Shown piece by piece: positions 27,719 through 41,600 of a stretch of 64,000 nt of DNA (position 1 is the first letter of the stretch; every line of letters begins with the position of its first letter). The stretch covers positions 1,613,501 to 1,677,500 of the forward strand of contig JAPYKE020000037.1 in NCBI GenBank assembly GCA_028554795.2, written 5' to 3'. The notes under the pieces are model-generated. The model saw only the letters and a list, made by a program, of their open reading frames with translations. It was not told the DNA's origin and searched no databases. The translations under genes were made by a program, and so were the position numbers. The stretch is from Sinohyriopsis cumingii. Its lineage: Eukaryota; Mollusca; Bivalvia; Unionida; Unionidae.

Positions 27719-28828
27719 ATGTTTCATGTCGTTTTCCTAAATATCGCATCACATTACTTGTATTGTTTCTATTTTCCAAATTACACAATTATTTTGAAAC
27801 CATTTACCGATGTTCAATCCATTGGGCCCTTTATCTTACTCCAAAGGTTGCCATTTTGAGAGCACTGATTTCCACTAACTGTCTCCTTTTCCTCTCTAAT
27901 TCATGTCGATTCTTTATTTTATTTTTCCTATCTAAAATATTATTCTCATTTACAATTTGATCTTCCAGCTGAGTTTGTTTTATTTAAAAATCATAAAATC
28001 CTCTTATTTCTATGAAAAGTAAATATTAATTGGGCATTAAAGGAGAACTGCTAATAGCTAATATAATTGGATGTGGGAGACATATATTTGTTCATGTACT
28101 CTTGAAATGGATCATATTTGCGGATTCTATTCTAAATCTTTCAGTCGAACAATTGTTAAATTTCTATAAATTTCTGCTTTTTTCTTTTTCTAGAAAGGTA
28201 AGGGTTCCTAGATTAGTGACCAGTCTTATATAACCTGGTTCTCTAGCGGCATCATTTACCATTGAATAAAAAGTTTCTGAAACTAGGAAGAAATATTGCA
28301 TTGCCTGCTTGAGGAGGTATACTTTCTCCAAGTGTCTCTATTGGAATCCATGTATCTTTCTCGCCAAATACCAATTCGATTCTATTCAGCACACAAAAAA
28401 AAATCACTGCATCTGTTGCCGAAGGGTTATTTAGTTAGTGGTCATCTTTTGTATCAGGAGCTTGATTCATAACTAGACTGAAGTCCCAACCAATAATTAT
28501 GTGCTGATATTTGAAATCATCTAAATCCTGACTCATTTCTTTGTAGAAATTAGGTATGTCAACATTAGGATCATAACCTCATTTTGGAATAAAAGAACTG
28601 TTTACTCGACATCAAACATCTGCTATGTTTACGCAGTCCTATTATTGTATAATTTTAAGTACATTAAATTCCATTAGTACTGGCTGATTTTCCTGGCTGT
28701 AATAACTATTTTTTGTGTATGGATAGTGGATTTAACATGGATCTATCCTTACAAAAACATTTGAATACCCTATAATAATCTATATCATGCTAGTTCAAGC
28801 ATTTGTTAAGAATATAATTCGATCATAT
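27719..28828. other. Intergenic host DNA
   Basis: No gene. About 28,195-28,265 is weakly similar to 11,290-11,370. Confidence 0.5.
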
Positions 28829-30105
28829 GTTATTTTGCCATCGTCAAACACTGTTCTCCTTTCAAAATAAGATTCTGCGTTTTGCCAGCGCTGCTATTTT
28901 TCTTCACGTTTGTCCATTCCTGTTGATCTAAACCAGTGGTTTTCTAAATACGGATCGAACCCAGTACTCGGACAAAGAGTGTCAAACGTTGTATAGCGTT
29001 GTTGATTCTAGTGAATTGCAATAGTATGATTTTATGCAAAATCTAGTCGAAAGATATAATTATTGGATGGCCGGCATTTGTGACGTTTCTCTACTGGGTC
29101 GCGAGAAAACATGTAGGAAAATAACATATCTAATTCCCATTGCCTATTTTGTTTTATTTGTTTATTTTATTTTATTTATATTATTTTATTTTATTTGTTT
29201 TGTTTTGTTGGGATTTTTTTTGTTGTTTTTTTTGTCCCTAGTTGAAGCGTACCATATAAAGATTTTGTATTAAATATATGAAACAGATACATGAAATGAT
29301 ACTTTTGCCAAGTGTATGCTATGAGGTAATGTGACGGCAGCTTAAAAAGTGGGAACGAAATGATTGTGAAAGTTACCTTGTTTTGCGAGTACATGTGTGA
29401 AATACGAAACGGTCTCAGTAAATATCCGAATTATGTTTAGAAAATAATGAAGTGCAAATTTGATTAGCAAATTTCTTAGTAGTTTACAAAGTGCAAATTG
29501 TTGTAAATGTGCAAATTGATAAAAAGTCAAGGATGTTCAATCTTCACTACCAAAAACTTTTTTCTGAAATAATTCAATCTCGGTCATCGTTGCATATATT
29601 TATGTTTAACGATGGTGCACCACGTATCATATACTAAATCTGCGGATGTTTGTAATAGGCCTCAATAACATATGTATTTTCATTTTCATCACAAAGTTAT
29701 AATCATTCCTAAATACATTTCCAATATTTACAGTCCTGTTTTGATAGCTAGTGCTAATAACAGTTATATTGATATCTTTATTTAAAAGCATGGTACTCTT
29801 TATTATAATCATTTTAAAAAAAATAATATGCTTTGATTGCAAAGAATAATGAATAATGTATTATTATTATTATTATTATTTATAGTTTTCAATATAAAAT
29901 AAAATGTTAAATGATATTATTAGGGATATATTGAATAGAAGACAAGACATTGTATCTATTATCGATGTGAAACAGAATTAAGATTAACGTTAATGAAAGA
30001 CAAAGATGAATTTTATTGCGATCATGCCGTCACCATCCAAGAAGGATAATAAAAGAATGAGCTGGATGCACTAGTAATACAATCAGACGGACTTCACCGA
30101 GACTG
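28829..30105 (+). repeat. Low-copy repeat, intact copy with an unoccupied Polinton target site
   Basis: This stretch is collinear with 42,286-43,163 joined to 63,475-63,803. Shared blocks include TTTTGCCATCGTCAAACAC at the left and GACAAGACATTGTATCTATT at the right. The position equivalent to the Polinton insertion reads AACAGT (29,759-29,764) without any insert. The copies differ by many substitutions and by an ATT array at about 29,860. No terminal repeats or coding capacity are evident. Confidence 0.85.
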
Positions 30106-32282
30106 ATTATGGAAAAAGAAAATCAAACATGTTTCAACCTTTGCAAAAATACGCGGTTCATTTGTAAACCAAACATTCGTATTTGCCGCAACGTAATTGT
30201 ATATATTTATTATGTTATTTTAATTCATTCTTCACATGATATCATTAACAATATATAAAAATTAACAAAACGATTGATCAGGAAATTTATGGGTGTATTA
30301 GCACACATATATGGTTTAAGTCTTGTACCGTTTTTAAGAGTGAGATTTCAATATGTAGCGTATTTGTTATGATCAAAACGGTGTAGGATAAACTCATTAT
30401 TTGCAGATCTTTAATCTACCTGTTTTTAAGATTTTGTAATTAAAAGAAGTAAATTTACTCAACATATTAGGATAAAATTAATATTTCTAGAGAATTTCTC
30501 TAATATCAAGAGAACAGTACTGAAACAGCAAAGCGAAAGACGTTTCATCACAAGGCGGTTCTTCTTGATCATCATGAACGCAAATGGAAACAATAGGATC
30601 GTTATCCAAAATCCAGTCCAGTTGGTCATGGAAGAGCACTGCTCTTGTCTTGAGATGCAAAACTATAAAAAAAAACATAAACATTGCACAAAATTGAAAA
30701 TAAACTACAAATGAATGACCTATTATTATATATAGGTCAATAGTAGATTCGTAGTGAAAATTTAGTACAATTAACAAATCACAAAAATTTATTTTATTAA
30801 CTAAAATTTCAAAACATGATTTTGAAGTTAAACCTAGAAAGTCAAGAAATTAAACAAATTAGATTTCTAGTGTTAACTATTTCCAAATTGTGCAGGTAAA
30901 ATGTTTAGAACTTATTCAAATCTTCAACAATTACGAAGCTTTGCAAGTTTTTTTTTCTTTCGCTTTTGTTTCTTTAACAAGGTACTGCATAGGTTTTACA
31001 GTACTACGGCACACATTACACGTGTAAAACCTCTTATAGACTAATCCTTCCCTGGGATCAGTAATGTCTAATGATCGAGTTATCATTACGTCAATATAGC
31101 GTTTTTTCAAATTTTAAAAATATTATATGCATAAAACAATCTGCGTATTTCAGTGGACCTTTTCGAACTGGCAACTATATACAGTTTATATTCTGTTCTA
31201 GCATGCGAAGCCTAGGAGATACTGATTGCATTTTCATCAAAAATAATTTCTGCTCCTTTTCCTATTCTTATTACTCAGAATCTCATCATATCTGCTTTGT
31301 TTTGGCCTTCTCTGGTGTCATTATAAACAAACGGGACAATGTTGACGTGTACCGTATGAAGAAGGACCATTTTGTAAAGGTAAATTATCACTGGCAGCGC
31401 GTGCACTAAAAATTCCCCAGCTATTTTATAACTTTAAATGAGAAGTTATTCCGTAAGCGTCAATTACACCCATTATAAAGAAACAGAAACAAAGAGATCG
31501 AAAGAAGAAAAAAAGAGAAAGAAAACGAAATTTTCAACAAATTAACTTAATAAGCAAGAGTCAGAAACATTTTGCTTGATGTTATGAATAATAATATAAG
31601 CTTCTCAAAGAAATTATGTGAAACACTCAATATTTTTTATGAAAACTATTTTTTTAATGATGTGACTGGTACGATGTAAAAGTTACATTATATATGTGTA
31701 TACGTACGTGTACGTGTGTGTGTGTTTACTGACGATCGATACAGTGAATACACTTCTTTTTCCGAAATGAAACTTTCATGCACTAAACACAGTATTATCC
31801 AGTAACAGCTGTATCTCAGTCGTCTGCTATCGAAGAAATGTATAAAATAAACTAACAAATAAATGTTGGACTTGAATCTGATTACCATGACAAAAAACCT
31901 TCTACAGCCAGGTCACACATTATTGTCCCAATAAAGCGGTTCGATTATATATCAGAATATCATAACAAGTATAAGGTGAATATGGCAAAATTTCAAAATG
32001 CAATCATCGCCTTTCAATATGACAGGGACAGTCGATATATTTGCCAAGACATGAAGAACTCAGTACAATAATATGAAATACGTTGTAAAGAATTTAAGCA
32101 TTTCCTTAAATATAATTATTTTTGAGACGATATAAAGAAGCTAGTACTAAACTACTTCTTAATGATTGAATTGCTGAGTTCTGAGATTTTAAAAAAGGAA
32201 AACTTTCTGAAATGATTGACATTATTTTAAACAATGATACATTCGTGAATTCCTGCTAATATTTCATTCATTTGTACGTATG
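30106..32282. other. Intergenic host DNA
   Basis: Only short chance ORFs. Nothing recognised. Confidence 0.5.
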
Positions 32283-32354
32283 TTTAATTTAATTTAATTT
32301 AATTTAATTTAATTTAATTTAGTTTAATTTAATTTAATTTAATTTAATTTAATT
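32283..32354. repeat. (TTTAA)n minisatellite
   Basis: About 14 pentanucleotide units with one G substitution. Confidence 0.95.
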
Positions 32355-32465
32355 CATATGCGTGTTTATGGCTAATGTTTTCAGCAAGAGAACGTTATCA
32401 CAGCAAACACGACATAATCTTTGATGTTACATTACTTTCTATATCAAAAATGCTTTTAAAATACA

Positions 32466-32468
<3 letters not shown>

Positions 32469-32504
<36 letters not shown>
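32469..32504. repeat. (CT)n microsatellite
   Basis: CT run. It generates Leu-Ser and Arg-Glu repeats in chance ORFs on the two strands. Confidence 0.95.
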
Positions 32505-32506
<2 letters not shown>

Positions 32507-32649
32507 GTAATAAAATTTAAATTAGAAGTGGCAAAACTGGACTTTAAACCATTTCCGTACATCAAATGGACAGTTCCAAGTACTCTCAAGTACTTGTATA
32601 TTTCTAATCGAAATTTCGCAGTCAACATCTTAAAGGAATTATAAATACT

Positions 32650-32765
32650 GTGGCATATTTATAACTTATATTTTATCCCCCTGTTTCTCCAGCATATTTA
32701 AAATCTCCGGCCTCTCAAGACTATGCAATAGTTTTATTCCATTCTTTGAAGCAAAAGTAATGTAA
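32650..32765 (-). repeat. Diverged dispersed repeat, partner at 7.38-7.48 kb
   Basis: Reverse-complement partner of the 7,376-7,475 block; the central 30 bp are almost identical. Confidence 0.65.
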
Positions 32766-33187
32766 AGCATTATGTATGCAAACATACGACATGGAAAATT
32801 CTACTTAAATAATTCTAAATCTTGTTCAAAGTAATATGGTGCTTTGAACATGACCCGGTTGGTAGGGATAACATTTAGAGCATACTTGACAGTTCACATT
32901 TCTATTCTTAGCTGACTGACGTCTTTGCAACAATTGATCCTTTCGGATTCAAGCGAAAACTGGTATCAAAGTTTAATGATGCTCAGTGAGAGGTCCAGAT
33001 TATTTGAACATGATCTAGTTGGCTGCAAATAAAAAGCATAATTGACATTTCACAATTTCATTATTTGCTGATAGACGTATCCAAAGCAATCGACACTTCA
33101 CAATTTCAGAACGTTTATGCTATCTACTGGTGATCTTTTCTTGTCCTATAACAACTGTGTTCTTAGTGGTTTATTACTCTGTACAAG

Positions 33188-33539
33188 AAGTGGCGTCACT
33201 CGGGTTGGTGTCACCCAGTGCGGTAGCTCATGGTGTCACCCCCATGGTCCTCCTTCCGTACCAGACCATACAGAATCCTTAGTAATGTCATTTTGGTGTC
33301 ACCCACTCTAATGGTGTCACCCGGTGCAGTCCGCACCCCCCCCCCATCCCACTGTCGACGCTACTGCTGTGCCTGCTAGTCATGTATTTAACTTTGATCG
33401 GTTATCCGCTTATGAAATCCGACTAGATCGAGCAGTGTGTGCTCTGTAAAATTTGCAATTTTTCAATTTGGTGTCACCCCTCTGAGATGGTGTCACCCGG
33501 TGCGGTCCGCACCCCCGCACCCCACTAGCGACGCCACTG
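33188..33539. mobile_element. 352-bp hAT-like MITE
   Basis: Short terminal inverted repeats begin AAGTGGCGTC on the left and CAGTGGCGTC on the right (reverse complement). An 8-bp direct duplication TGTACAAG lies at 33,180-33,187 and 33,540-33,547. Both ends carry subterminal copies of GGTGTCACCC and a GC-rich palindromic GTGCGGTCCGCAC block. There is no coding capacity. The 8-bp duplication and CAGTGGCG-type end point to a non-autonomous hAT element. Confidence 0.75.
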
Positions 33540-33547
33540 TGTACAAG

Positions 33548-35473
33548 ATTCAGTTGAAAATAACCGTTTTTTAGGATAAGGTAAAGGTTTAGTTATTATA
33601 CGTAGTTATATGACTTCTCAAGAAATTACTATTGAGCGAAGTAAAAGATAAGGGTCTGAAACAATAATCACCATCGGAAATGTTGCGACAAAAATGCAAC
33701 AGCCATTTTCTTCACAATTTAATTATTTTGCTATGACTGTTTCCATTATTTATATATCTATCTGCATAATATTTACCCTGTACATTTGATCCATATATGA
33801 GATTTATGTGTTTTTATTTTATATTCGAATTGACGCATATCGCAATTACAGTAAGATTCACAAAACTTGATTGTAGTCAATGCACCAAAATTAATATATA
33901 CTGTCTCGGGTCACTACCATCACCATGACCGGAACTAGATGGCGGTTTTAGGACTGTGGTAGGCTTAACAACGAATATAAACCACACGGGTACAACCATT
34001 CACGTCATTCTTTCTCGATTGTAGAATATTTCCTCTAGTGCTTATGTAATTTCTTGGAAAATAGCACATTGGATGATCTCTACTATTTTGGTCTTCTTGG
34101 ATCAATACTGCAACAACCCCAACATGACTTACATCAACATACATTTAAAATGATTGTGAAATGTTTATCTGTCCGTCGCTAGAAATATTACTAAAATTAT
34201 AATAAAGACTGTGGCAAACATCCGGTTCCAAATGTTACTTCATTGGCATTACCAATGCCCTAAACAAATACCCAAAATAAATATGCTTACTTTTTATAAT
34301 GATCATAAAAAAACATTATAAGCAAAATAGTTGTCTCCAGAAAGCCATTTACTTTTTTCCGTTCGGTTATTTTGATTGTTATTGTTGTCTCAGCTGTAAT
34401 ATATGTTGCTATTAATCCAAGGTGGGTATTTATTTGGTGAAATAAAATATTATTTATCATAATCACCGCCAAAACAAGCCCTGGTTTCCATACCGTACGA
34501 CATCAATGATAAGAGTTCATAAGTTGGTGATTAAACGTAAACCATTGGTAAAATAACAATTTTATCAACGTACATCCCTTTCTTCTCAAGTGCTTTCAAT
34601 TCTTTAAGAAATATTCAAAATATTTTGTTGAATTTATTGAAGCGAGATTGGACAGCTTTATTCATGGCAAATAGACAGAATTAGGGATGACAGGGATTTT
34701 ACAATCTTTTCTTATTCATTCAGAATAGTTTAATTACATGAGAAGGAATTTATTGCATGCATATCTTATCAACGTTTGGGTCACTAAATTAATTTTTACA
34801 GTTACTAAGTTGACAAAGTATTTGTTTTACAACACAACATAATTACAACTTACATCTGTCTATTACATGCATGAACTTCCTTTTTTATAAAAATTTTAAT
34901 ACCTGAAAGTCGAAGTTACCGCTAATGCCAATCAGCAGACTTTAAACTTTGACTTGAAATTCTGTTTTTTTTTTTAATCATCATCATCATCATCATCGTC
35001 GTCGTCACCATCATCAAATTAGATATCATCTGAAACTTAATTAGCTAATAGTTTTAATGAAAAATATATGCTTTCAAATCATTTCATTAAAAGTGCTCTT
35101 AATTTTTTCATTACTGCTGTTTATTGATTATTTTGTTTCAGAAAATACTACTACTGATGGTCTGACAACTGGGTATTTTTCTTGATTTGATTGACTTTAA
35201 TCAGACTTTCAGTGCAAACTTCAGACGTGGAGTCACGATTTGCATAGGTTTGGAAAGCCTGGTAAACAAGGAATTGAACGCATGTGAAATACATTTTAGG
35301 ATGTCATTTTTTAAAATAAACTTAAAGCGATACGTCTTGACCAATCTTGCTGTTATTTATGTTATATAACTTTTGTAAGGATGCCAGTCATAAGATAGAT
35401 GTTTTCTAAATACAAAAATAGCACAAGCTTGAACGTAAATTTACTGTAATGATCGTATGTAATATATGCTAAT
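33548..35473. other. Intergenic host DNA
   Basis: No gene. A CAT/CGT trinucleotide array lies at about 34,976-35,015. Confidence 0.5.
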
Positions 35474-35492
35474 CAGTTGTTTTTCGCTTGTA
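35474..35492. repeat. Left target-site duplication of RTE-type LINE
   Basis: CAGTTGTTTTTCGCTTGTA, repeated exactly at 38,613-38,631. Confidence 0.9.
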
Positions 35493-38400
35493 GTAGTTTT
35501 CCCTTGGAGTTCAAGGGTTGTCATCGCCGGGGGCGGATGTGGGAGATAAGCACCCACTTCCCTTGGAAATCTCCCAGTGGCTTGCGTCTCATAGAGCCTC
35601 TGACAACCAAATCCAGTTCCAGGCCTTAACGACTGGCGGAACCTGTTTAAACTGACTGAAGAAGGGATGATAGGCGAGCTTCTGGCGCCTCAAAACCAGA
35701 TGCTTCGGGCAGATGAGGCTCGTTAACCTTGGGTGGTCGCCCATCTAGGAGAAGGTAAACTCCGATTTCAAACCTTCACTGCCTAGCGACTATACCCTCT
35801 CGGAGGAAAGGCTAAAGGAGTAAACCCCAACAGAAAATCCGGAGTCGGAGTCCCTAAGGCGACTTGGCATTGATTTCAGTGTCATCTCGGCAACTCCTGC
35901 GACGCAGCTGGTGCCATGACGTATCGGCTTGTCCTTTCCCTTGGATCCATCAGCTGCGTTGAGGGGGGGGGGGAGGGTCAGCTGCATGGGCAACAGTTGT
36001 TTCTCCATATCACCCTGCCCAAGCGTGCGCCCTGGAGAGGACACTCCAGCATCGCTCGATAGCGTCGACACAATACGGGAAGCAGCAGTTTACCGGTTAT
36101 AAGTCACCGCTCGATTGGCGTAGAGCCAGACGCCAGGGGTTGCTTCTGACGGTGGGAGAGACCAACATGTTTCACTGGACAGCTACCGCCCGCCTCAAAA
36201 TGGGCAGCCTTGCTGGGTGCGTAAGGCTTTAGGTACGCGAGTACCTGACAAGCGGACTGCAACTACTGCACCAAGAAATAACAAAATAATATAAAAAAGA
36301 AGACTTCAATCCTCAAGCTAGGTACCTGGAATGTCCGGACCATGCTGACTGGGCTTTCAGATGATCTCCAGACAATCAGTGATATTCATAAGACTTCAGT
36401 CATCATCCAGGTCGACATCGCCTCTCTACAGAAGACACGACTACCAGATTCTGGGTCCCTCAGAGAAAAGAACTACACATTCTTCTGGCAAGGATAGAGT
36501 GCAGATGAAGCCAGAGAGTTTTGTGTTGGATTCGCTGTCAGCAACACTCTACTGGCTTCAGCTCTGTCAGAGTATCCAGTCAGCAGCAGATATTGGAAAC
36601 ATCAGAGGCATGTACGATGGCATAATGAAAGCAAAGGGTCCGACGAAGAAACTGACAGCACCACTGAAGTCTGCCACAGGCGATACCATCCACAACAAGG
36701 GCAAGCAGATGGAGCGTTGGGTGGAATACTACTCCGAACTGTACTCCAAAGAGAACCACGTGATCAATGATACCCTCAACGCCATTGAAAACATCCCTCT
36801 CAGGGCCGCACTGGACGAAAAACCTACTGTAGACGAACTAAAGAAGGCCTTAGAGAAACTGTCCCTAGGTAAAGCCCCAGGGAAGGATGTCATCACAGCA
36901 GAACTTATCAAGTGTGGATGTAGCGTGCTGCTCACACACCTGCACGACCTTCTCTGCCAGTGCTGGGACGAGGATGCAGTGCCTCAGGACATGAGAGATA
37001 CTAACATCATAACCCTGTACAAGAACAAGGGCGACAGAAGCGAATGCAAAAACTGCAGGGGCATATCACTTCTCAGCATCGTGGTTAAAGTTTTCGCACG
37101 CGTCATCCTGAACAGACTGCAGACGCTTGCTGACAGAGTTTACCCAGAGTTGCAGTGCGAGTTCCGAGCAGAGAGGTCCACCATCGACATGATCTTCTCT
37201 GTCAGTCAACTGCAGGAAAAATGCAGAGAACAACACAGACCCTTCTTCCTGGCCTTTATAAACCTCACCAAGGCATTCGATCTGGTCAGCAGAGACGGAC
37301 TCTTCACAATCTTGGCGAAAATTGGTTGCTGTCCAAAGCTGCTAAGCATGATCCAGTCCTTCCACGATGACATGAAAGGCACAGTGCAACACGATGGCTC
37401 ACCATCCGACCCCTTTGACATCCGCAGTAGAGTTAAACAGGGCTGTGTCCTTGCCCCCACGCTTTTCGGCATCTTCTTCGCAGTCCTGCCCAAGCACGCC
37501 TTTGGGACGTGCACAGAAGGGATTTACCTGCACACACGATCAGACGGCAGACTGTTCAACCTGGCACGACTGAAGGCAAAGAGCAAAGTGCGTGAAGTAA
37601 CCATCAGGGACATGCTCTTCGCCGACGATGCTGTTCTAGCCAGCCACACAGAAGCTGAGCTTCAGCGCCTGATGGCCCGCTTTTGCTAAAGCATGTGATG
37701 AGTTTGGTTTAACCATAAGCCTCAAGAAAACAAACGTTATGGTTGAGGACGCGGACCCCCCAAGCATCACCATCAACAACTACGAACTTGAGGTGGTGAG
37801 TCAGTTCATATACTTCGGCTCTACCATCACTAACAACCTCTCGCCCGATGCTGAGCTCAAAAAGCGGATCGGAAAGGCATCAACAACTCTCACCATGTTG
37901 TCGCAGAGAGTGTGGAACAACAGTATGCTAACCATGAACACTAAGATCACCGTGTACCGTGCATGCGTACTAAGCACTCTCATGTACGCCAGTGAAACCT
38001 GGACTCTGTATGCCTCACAAGAGAAAAGACTGAGCGCCTTTCATATGCGATGCCTCCGACACATACTCGGGATCACCTGGAGCGATCGAGTAATAATCAA
38101 CGAAGTACTCGAGCATGCCAAGATTCCCAGCATGATCACACTCCTCCGCCACTGCCGCATCAGATGGCTGGGCCATATACGTCGGATGGTTGACGGACGG
38201 ACGGATCCCCAAAGACATTCTTTATTCGGAACTCGCCTCTGGCAAAAGGTCGATGGGACGGCCACATCTCCGCTTCAAGGATATTCTGTAAGCATGACAT
38301 GAAAACCCTTGATATCGATGTCAACACCTGGGAAGAGCTCACTCTAGACAAATCAAGCTGGCGACATGCACTGATCACTGGTCTGAAAGCCGAATAAGAC

Positions 38401-38612
38401 AAGCAACGCTTGCTAGCTGATGAAAGACGATCGCAGAGGAAAAAGATGCAGCTCCAACCGACACCTGACACAACCTTCAAGTGCAGCAAGTGCAGCAGGA
38501 ACTGCCACTCCCGCATTGGACTACTTAGCCACAGCAGACGCTGAACAACCACCAACCGTGACATCTCTCATGGGCGCATTTCCATCGTCTCTCGAGACTA
38601 ATGGAGGCCAAC
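35493..38612 (+). mobile_element. RTE-type LINE with internal deletion
   Basis: Framed by a 19-bp perfect direct repeat, so both ends are known. The 5' part is GC-rich and non-coding. An apurinic-endonuclease start (LGTWNVRTMLTG, about 36,317-36,352) is followed by QKTRLPDSGSLREKNYTF, but the domain stops shortly after the FAVSN block, and RT-flanking sequence begins at about 36,570. Most of the endonuclease is therefore deleted. RT and a C-terminal Cys-rich finger (FKCSKCSRNCHSRIG) follow. The motif set matches LINEs often annotated as craniofacial-development-protein-2-like, which I place in the RTE clade. Confidence 0.85.
36361..38397 (+). pseudogene. RTE-type reverse transcriptase (frameshifted)
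   Basis: The main frame (36,361-37,689) carries LGKAPGKD, GISLLSIVVKVFARVIL, RSTIDMIF, the motif A region (INLTKAFDLVSRDGL), VKQGCVLAPTLF and the catalytic FADDAVL. A frameshift at about 37,685 moves the thumb region (YFGSTI, VYRACVLSTLMYASETWTL, RWLGHIRRM) to another frame (37,739-38,302). A second shift near 38,270 moves the last segment. The motif A Asp is retained but the protein cannot be made as one chain. Confidence 0.85.
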
Positions 38613-38631
38613 CAGTTGTTTTTCGCTTGTA
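38613..38631. repeat. Right target-site duplication of RTE-type LINE
   Basis: Second copy of the 19-bp direct repeat seen at 35,474-35,492. Confidence 0.9.
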
Positions 38632-41600
38632 CACTGAACATAACTAAGGGGGATTCTTTTGAAAGCGAAACGTTCTCTTTCTGAGGCATTTTGTACTATT
38701 AAGTGCAACGATAATACAATGACCCCACAAGAACATATTGTTTTTCATTTCATGTTCTGTATGTGTCATCACATGATGCAGAACACGGAGCACGCATTTA
38801 AACAGAAATCTGGTCATGAACAAGACCCAGGGAAATTTATAGAACTTACAGACAGCAACTCAGAGACTGGCAATGCTAATTGTATCATGAGCGAGAGCTT
38901 TTCTCGTTTGGACACTTCTGTCATGTTTCATCATAACTGTGGAAATGTACATGCAAGCGATTTCGCTACGGTATGTAACAAGGAAATAATGTGCGAGACT
39001 GAAAAAAGCTAAATGGAATAACAAACTGAAACAAATGGGACTGAAAGTAATTCATATGCATGGACCTCGTCGATTTGGAGAATTTGACGAGGATTTGATG
39101 GTCGTCATGAGACTAAGTTATGTTTTCTGACTCAGGATTTAGCACGGAGGTTTAATGTATCATTATCCACATGCAGCATAATATCTAATGAGTAATTAGA
39201 CAACATGCATTAATATTTAAACCTCCTTGTTACACTGTCAGATAGAGCGATATTTAAACAAAATATGCCAGAGTCTTTCAAGAGGGTTATACCCAAGCTG
39301 TAGGGTTATACTAGATGGTACATAGACTTTGTACGGAAACGCAACAGTCTTTATTTAATAAAAGTAGAATATACTCAGCCCACAATTCTCATTTGACATG
39401 GAAAGTGTTGATATGTATTGATACAACTAGTACAATCACCCATGTGTCACACCTCCAGGCCTGCAGTGTTTCTGATAAAGAAATAACCGAATTAGGTTGA
39501 ACCTGAGCATACAAGTATGGGAAACAACGGTTTTTCATTCCTTTTTTGGTAACTCCAATAGTCATTTGTTTACGTTTCCCCCAAAAAAGATAACTGGAGA
39601 GCTGAGTAACAGAGCAGTGGAAACAACAAAGCGAATTGCTAATCGTTGTATTCATGCTGAGCGTGGAATTGAATGAATGAATCATAGTTTGGGATTATTC
39701 AAGGCACGAAACATATATCATTCCATGAACGTGTGTCAATAAATGTTGTTATATTTGCGCTACACAGTTTACTTCCTCCATTGATAAAGGAAGGTCAAAT
39801 AATGGCAATATAAAGGCATGTTTGTTGTTGCTCTGAAGTGAAAATATCCTTCAGTTTGTAAGGTCATTCTATTAAGTATTAGATTTTGTCACATTAACTT
39901 TACTCTTTAATGTGGGCATTCTGTCCTCACTAAACTCCAAATATTGACATCCTTTTTGCATTCACTAGTTTGAAATGGAGAGAGAGGGAACAAAACAGAG
40001 TCAGATTATAGGAACTTCATCAGATAAAATCACAACATTCTGACTGGGTGTCTTATTCACTACGTATCTCAAAGTGTCTTCCACAAATTCAGGTGTTTAA
40101 CTATTGTCCTCTAACATCCAGCAGTCAGTAGATTTTAACTGCAAATTCAATTATCATCAAGGCTCAAAAGACTCATAATATTTTGATCTCTTCTGAAAAA
40201 GTCTGTTTTATGTTTTATCAAAAGTTTTAGTTTTCTATGTGCGAGAATCCATTCCAGTAATAATACTATGAGCTGATGGTACACTATTTAAATTATATGG
40301 AGTTTCCTTAATACTTTCTACTCTTTTCACCTTTAATGAAAACTGTATGATTGTCAGAATTTTACAAATGGAAGGATGATATAAAATCTCAGTTAGAGGA
40401 ACAGTTTTATTTTAGATTATGAAACCTTAGCATGATGGGTGTAATCAAAACTACAAGGCTAGTATACGTGTAAAATAATACCACAATCATTTTATTGAAT
40501 CAAAAGATAAACTGAGAAGACGAATGAAACATGAGATTTTCAGATGAAATTGCTCTCCTCTGCAGATGACTTAATTTTGGGTAGAAAACCTATTCATGTT
40601 CACGCTGTCTCAGGTAATTTATATTTCATGATGTTAATAATCACACAACTTCAGTTTCCTTTTTGCCCTGTAAAAAATAGTTCTAATCGTACGGCACCGC
40701 AGAGAAAATCATTTAGCTTGGATATGATTATGTTAATCCATATGATAATAATAATAGTAATAATAACGCGGACTTTTTATAGCGCCTAATCTTGCGAAGC
40801 TCATAGCGTTTTACAACATTCGACAACACCTATAACATATAAAACATATATACTGATATGATTACAAATGGAAACAAAACAAAACAATCACCATGAAATT
40901 AGAAAGCATTGAAATCATGCTGAAAATACTGAAGGTAGATATTAGATAATAAACTTCTGATGTATATTACATGTAAGCTCTAGTGCGCCGTTCAGGTTAC
41001 ACAACTACAACATGGTCTCTTATCAAAATGTATTTACAAATGGTGACCTGTACACTGTGAGAGGGGTTTGAAATCATTCAGCTCTGCGCCATGGGTAGCG
41101 TGGCTAAATGCAAAACACTTGGAAAGGTCGAATTCTATAGACAGAACTTTCCATTTGCGAACGTCTAGATGGGTGGAGCTTATGGGGTTGGGAACACTGC
41201 ATCGAGAAATAAAAAAACACAACTAGCTGTGACTAGTGAATTATGCAAGAGTTGTAGTTTCTAACACGATGAAATCTAGTTGCGACCCTTGGCAATATGT
41301 GAGATTATAATTTATACCAGATCATATTTTGTACATTTATAGCCTTTTAAAAATGTGACACACATAATTGCCAATGCAGTAATTGTGACTGGATAACAGT
41401 TACCCATGTTTAGTTCCAGCAGAGTTATCTCTCTTGCATGCAGAGGAGTGCAAGGTTATGTCCTTTTTGCATTGTCAATCTAATATTGTTCTCATTGACA
41501 TTTTGTGACACGCATGCTGAGGTAGAATACAAAGTATATTTTTTGCGGGCATAAGCTCTGAGGTACACTGATATCTATATAAGGAGCAACAGCCTTGCAG

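Noticed and set aside
38659..39012. 117-codon ORF just after the RTE-type LINE
   Set aside because: No domain, no splice or promoter support, ordinary chance length for this composition; it lies outside the LINE's target duplication.
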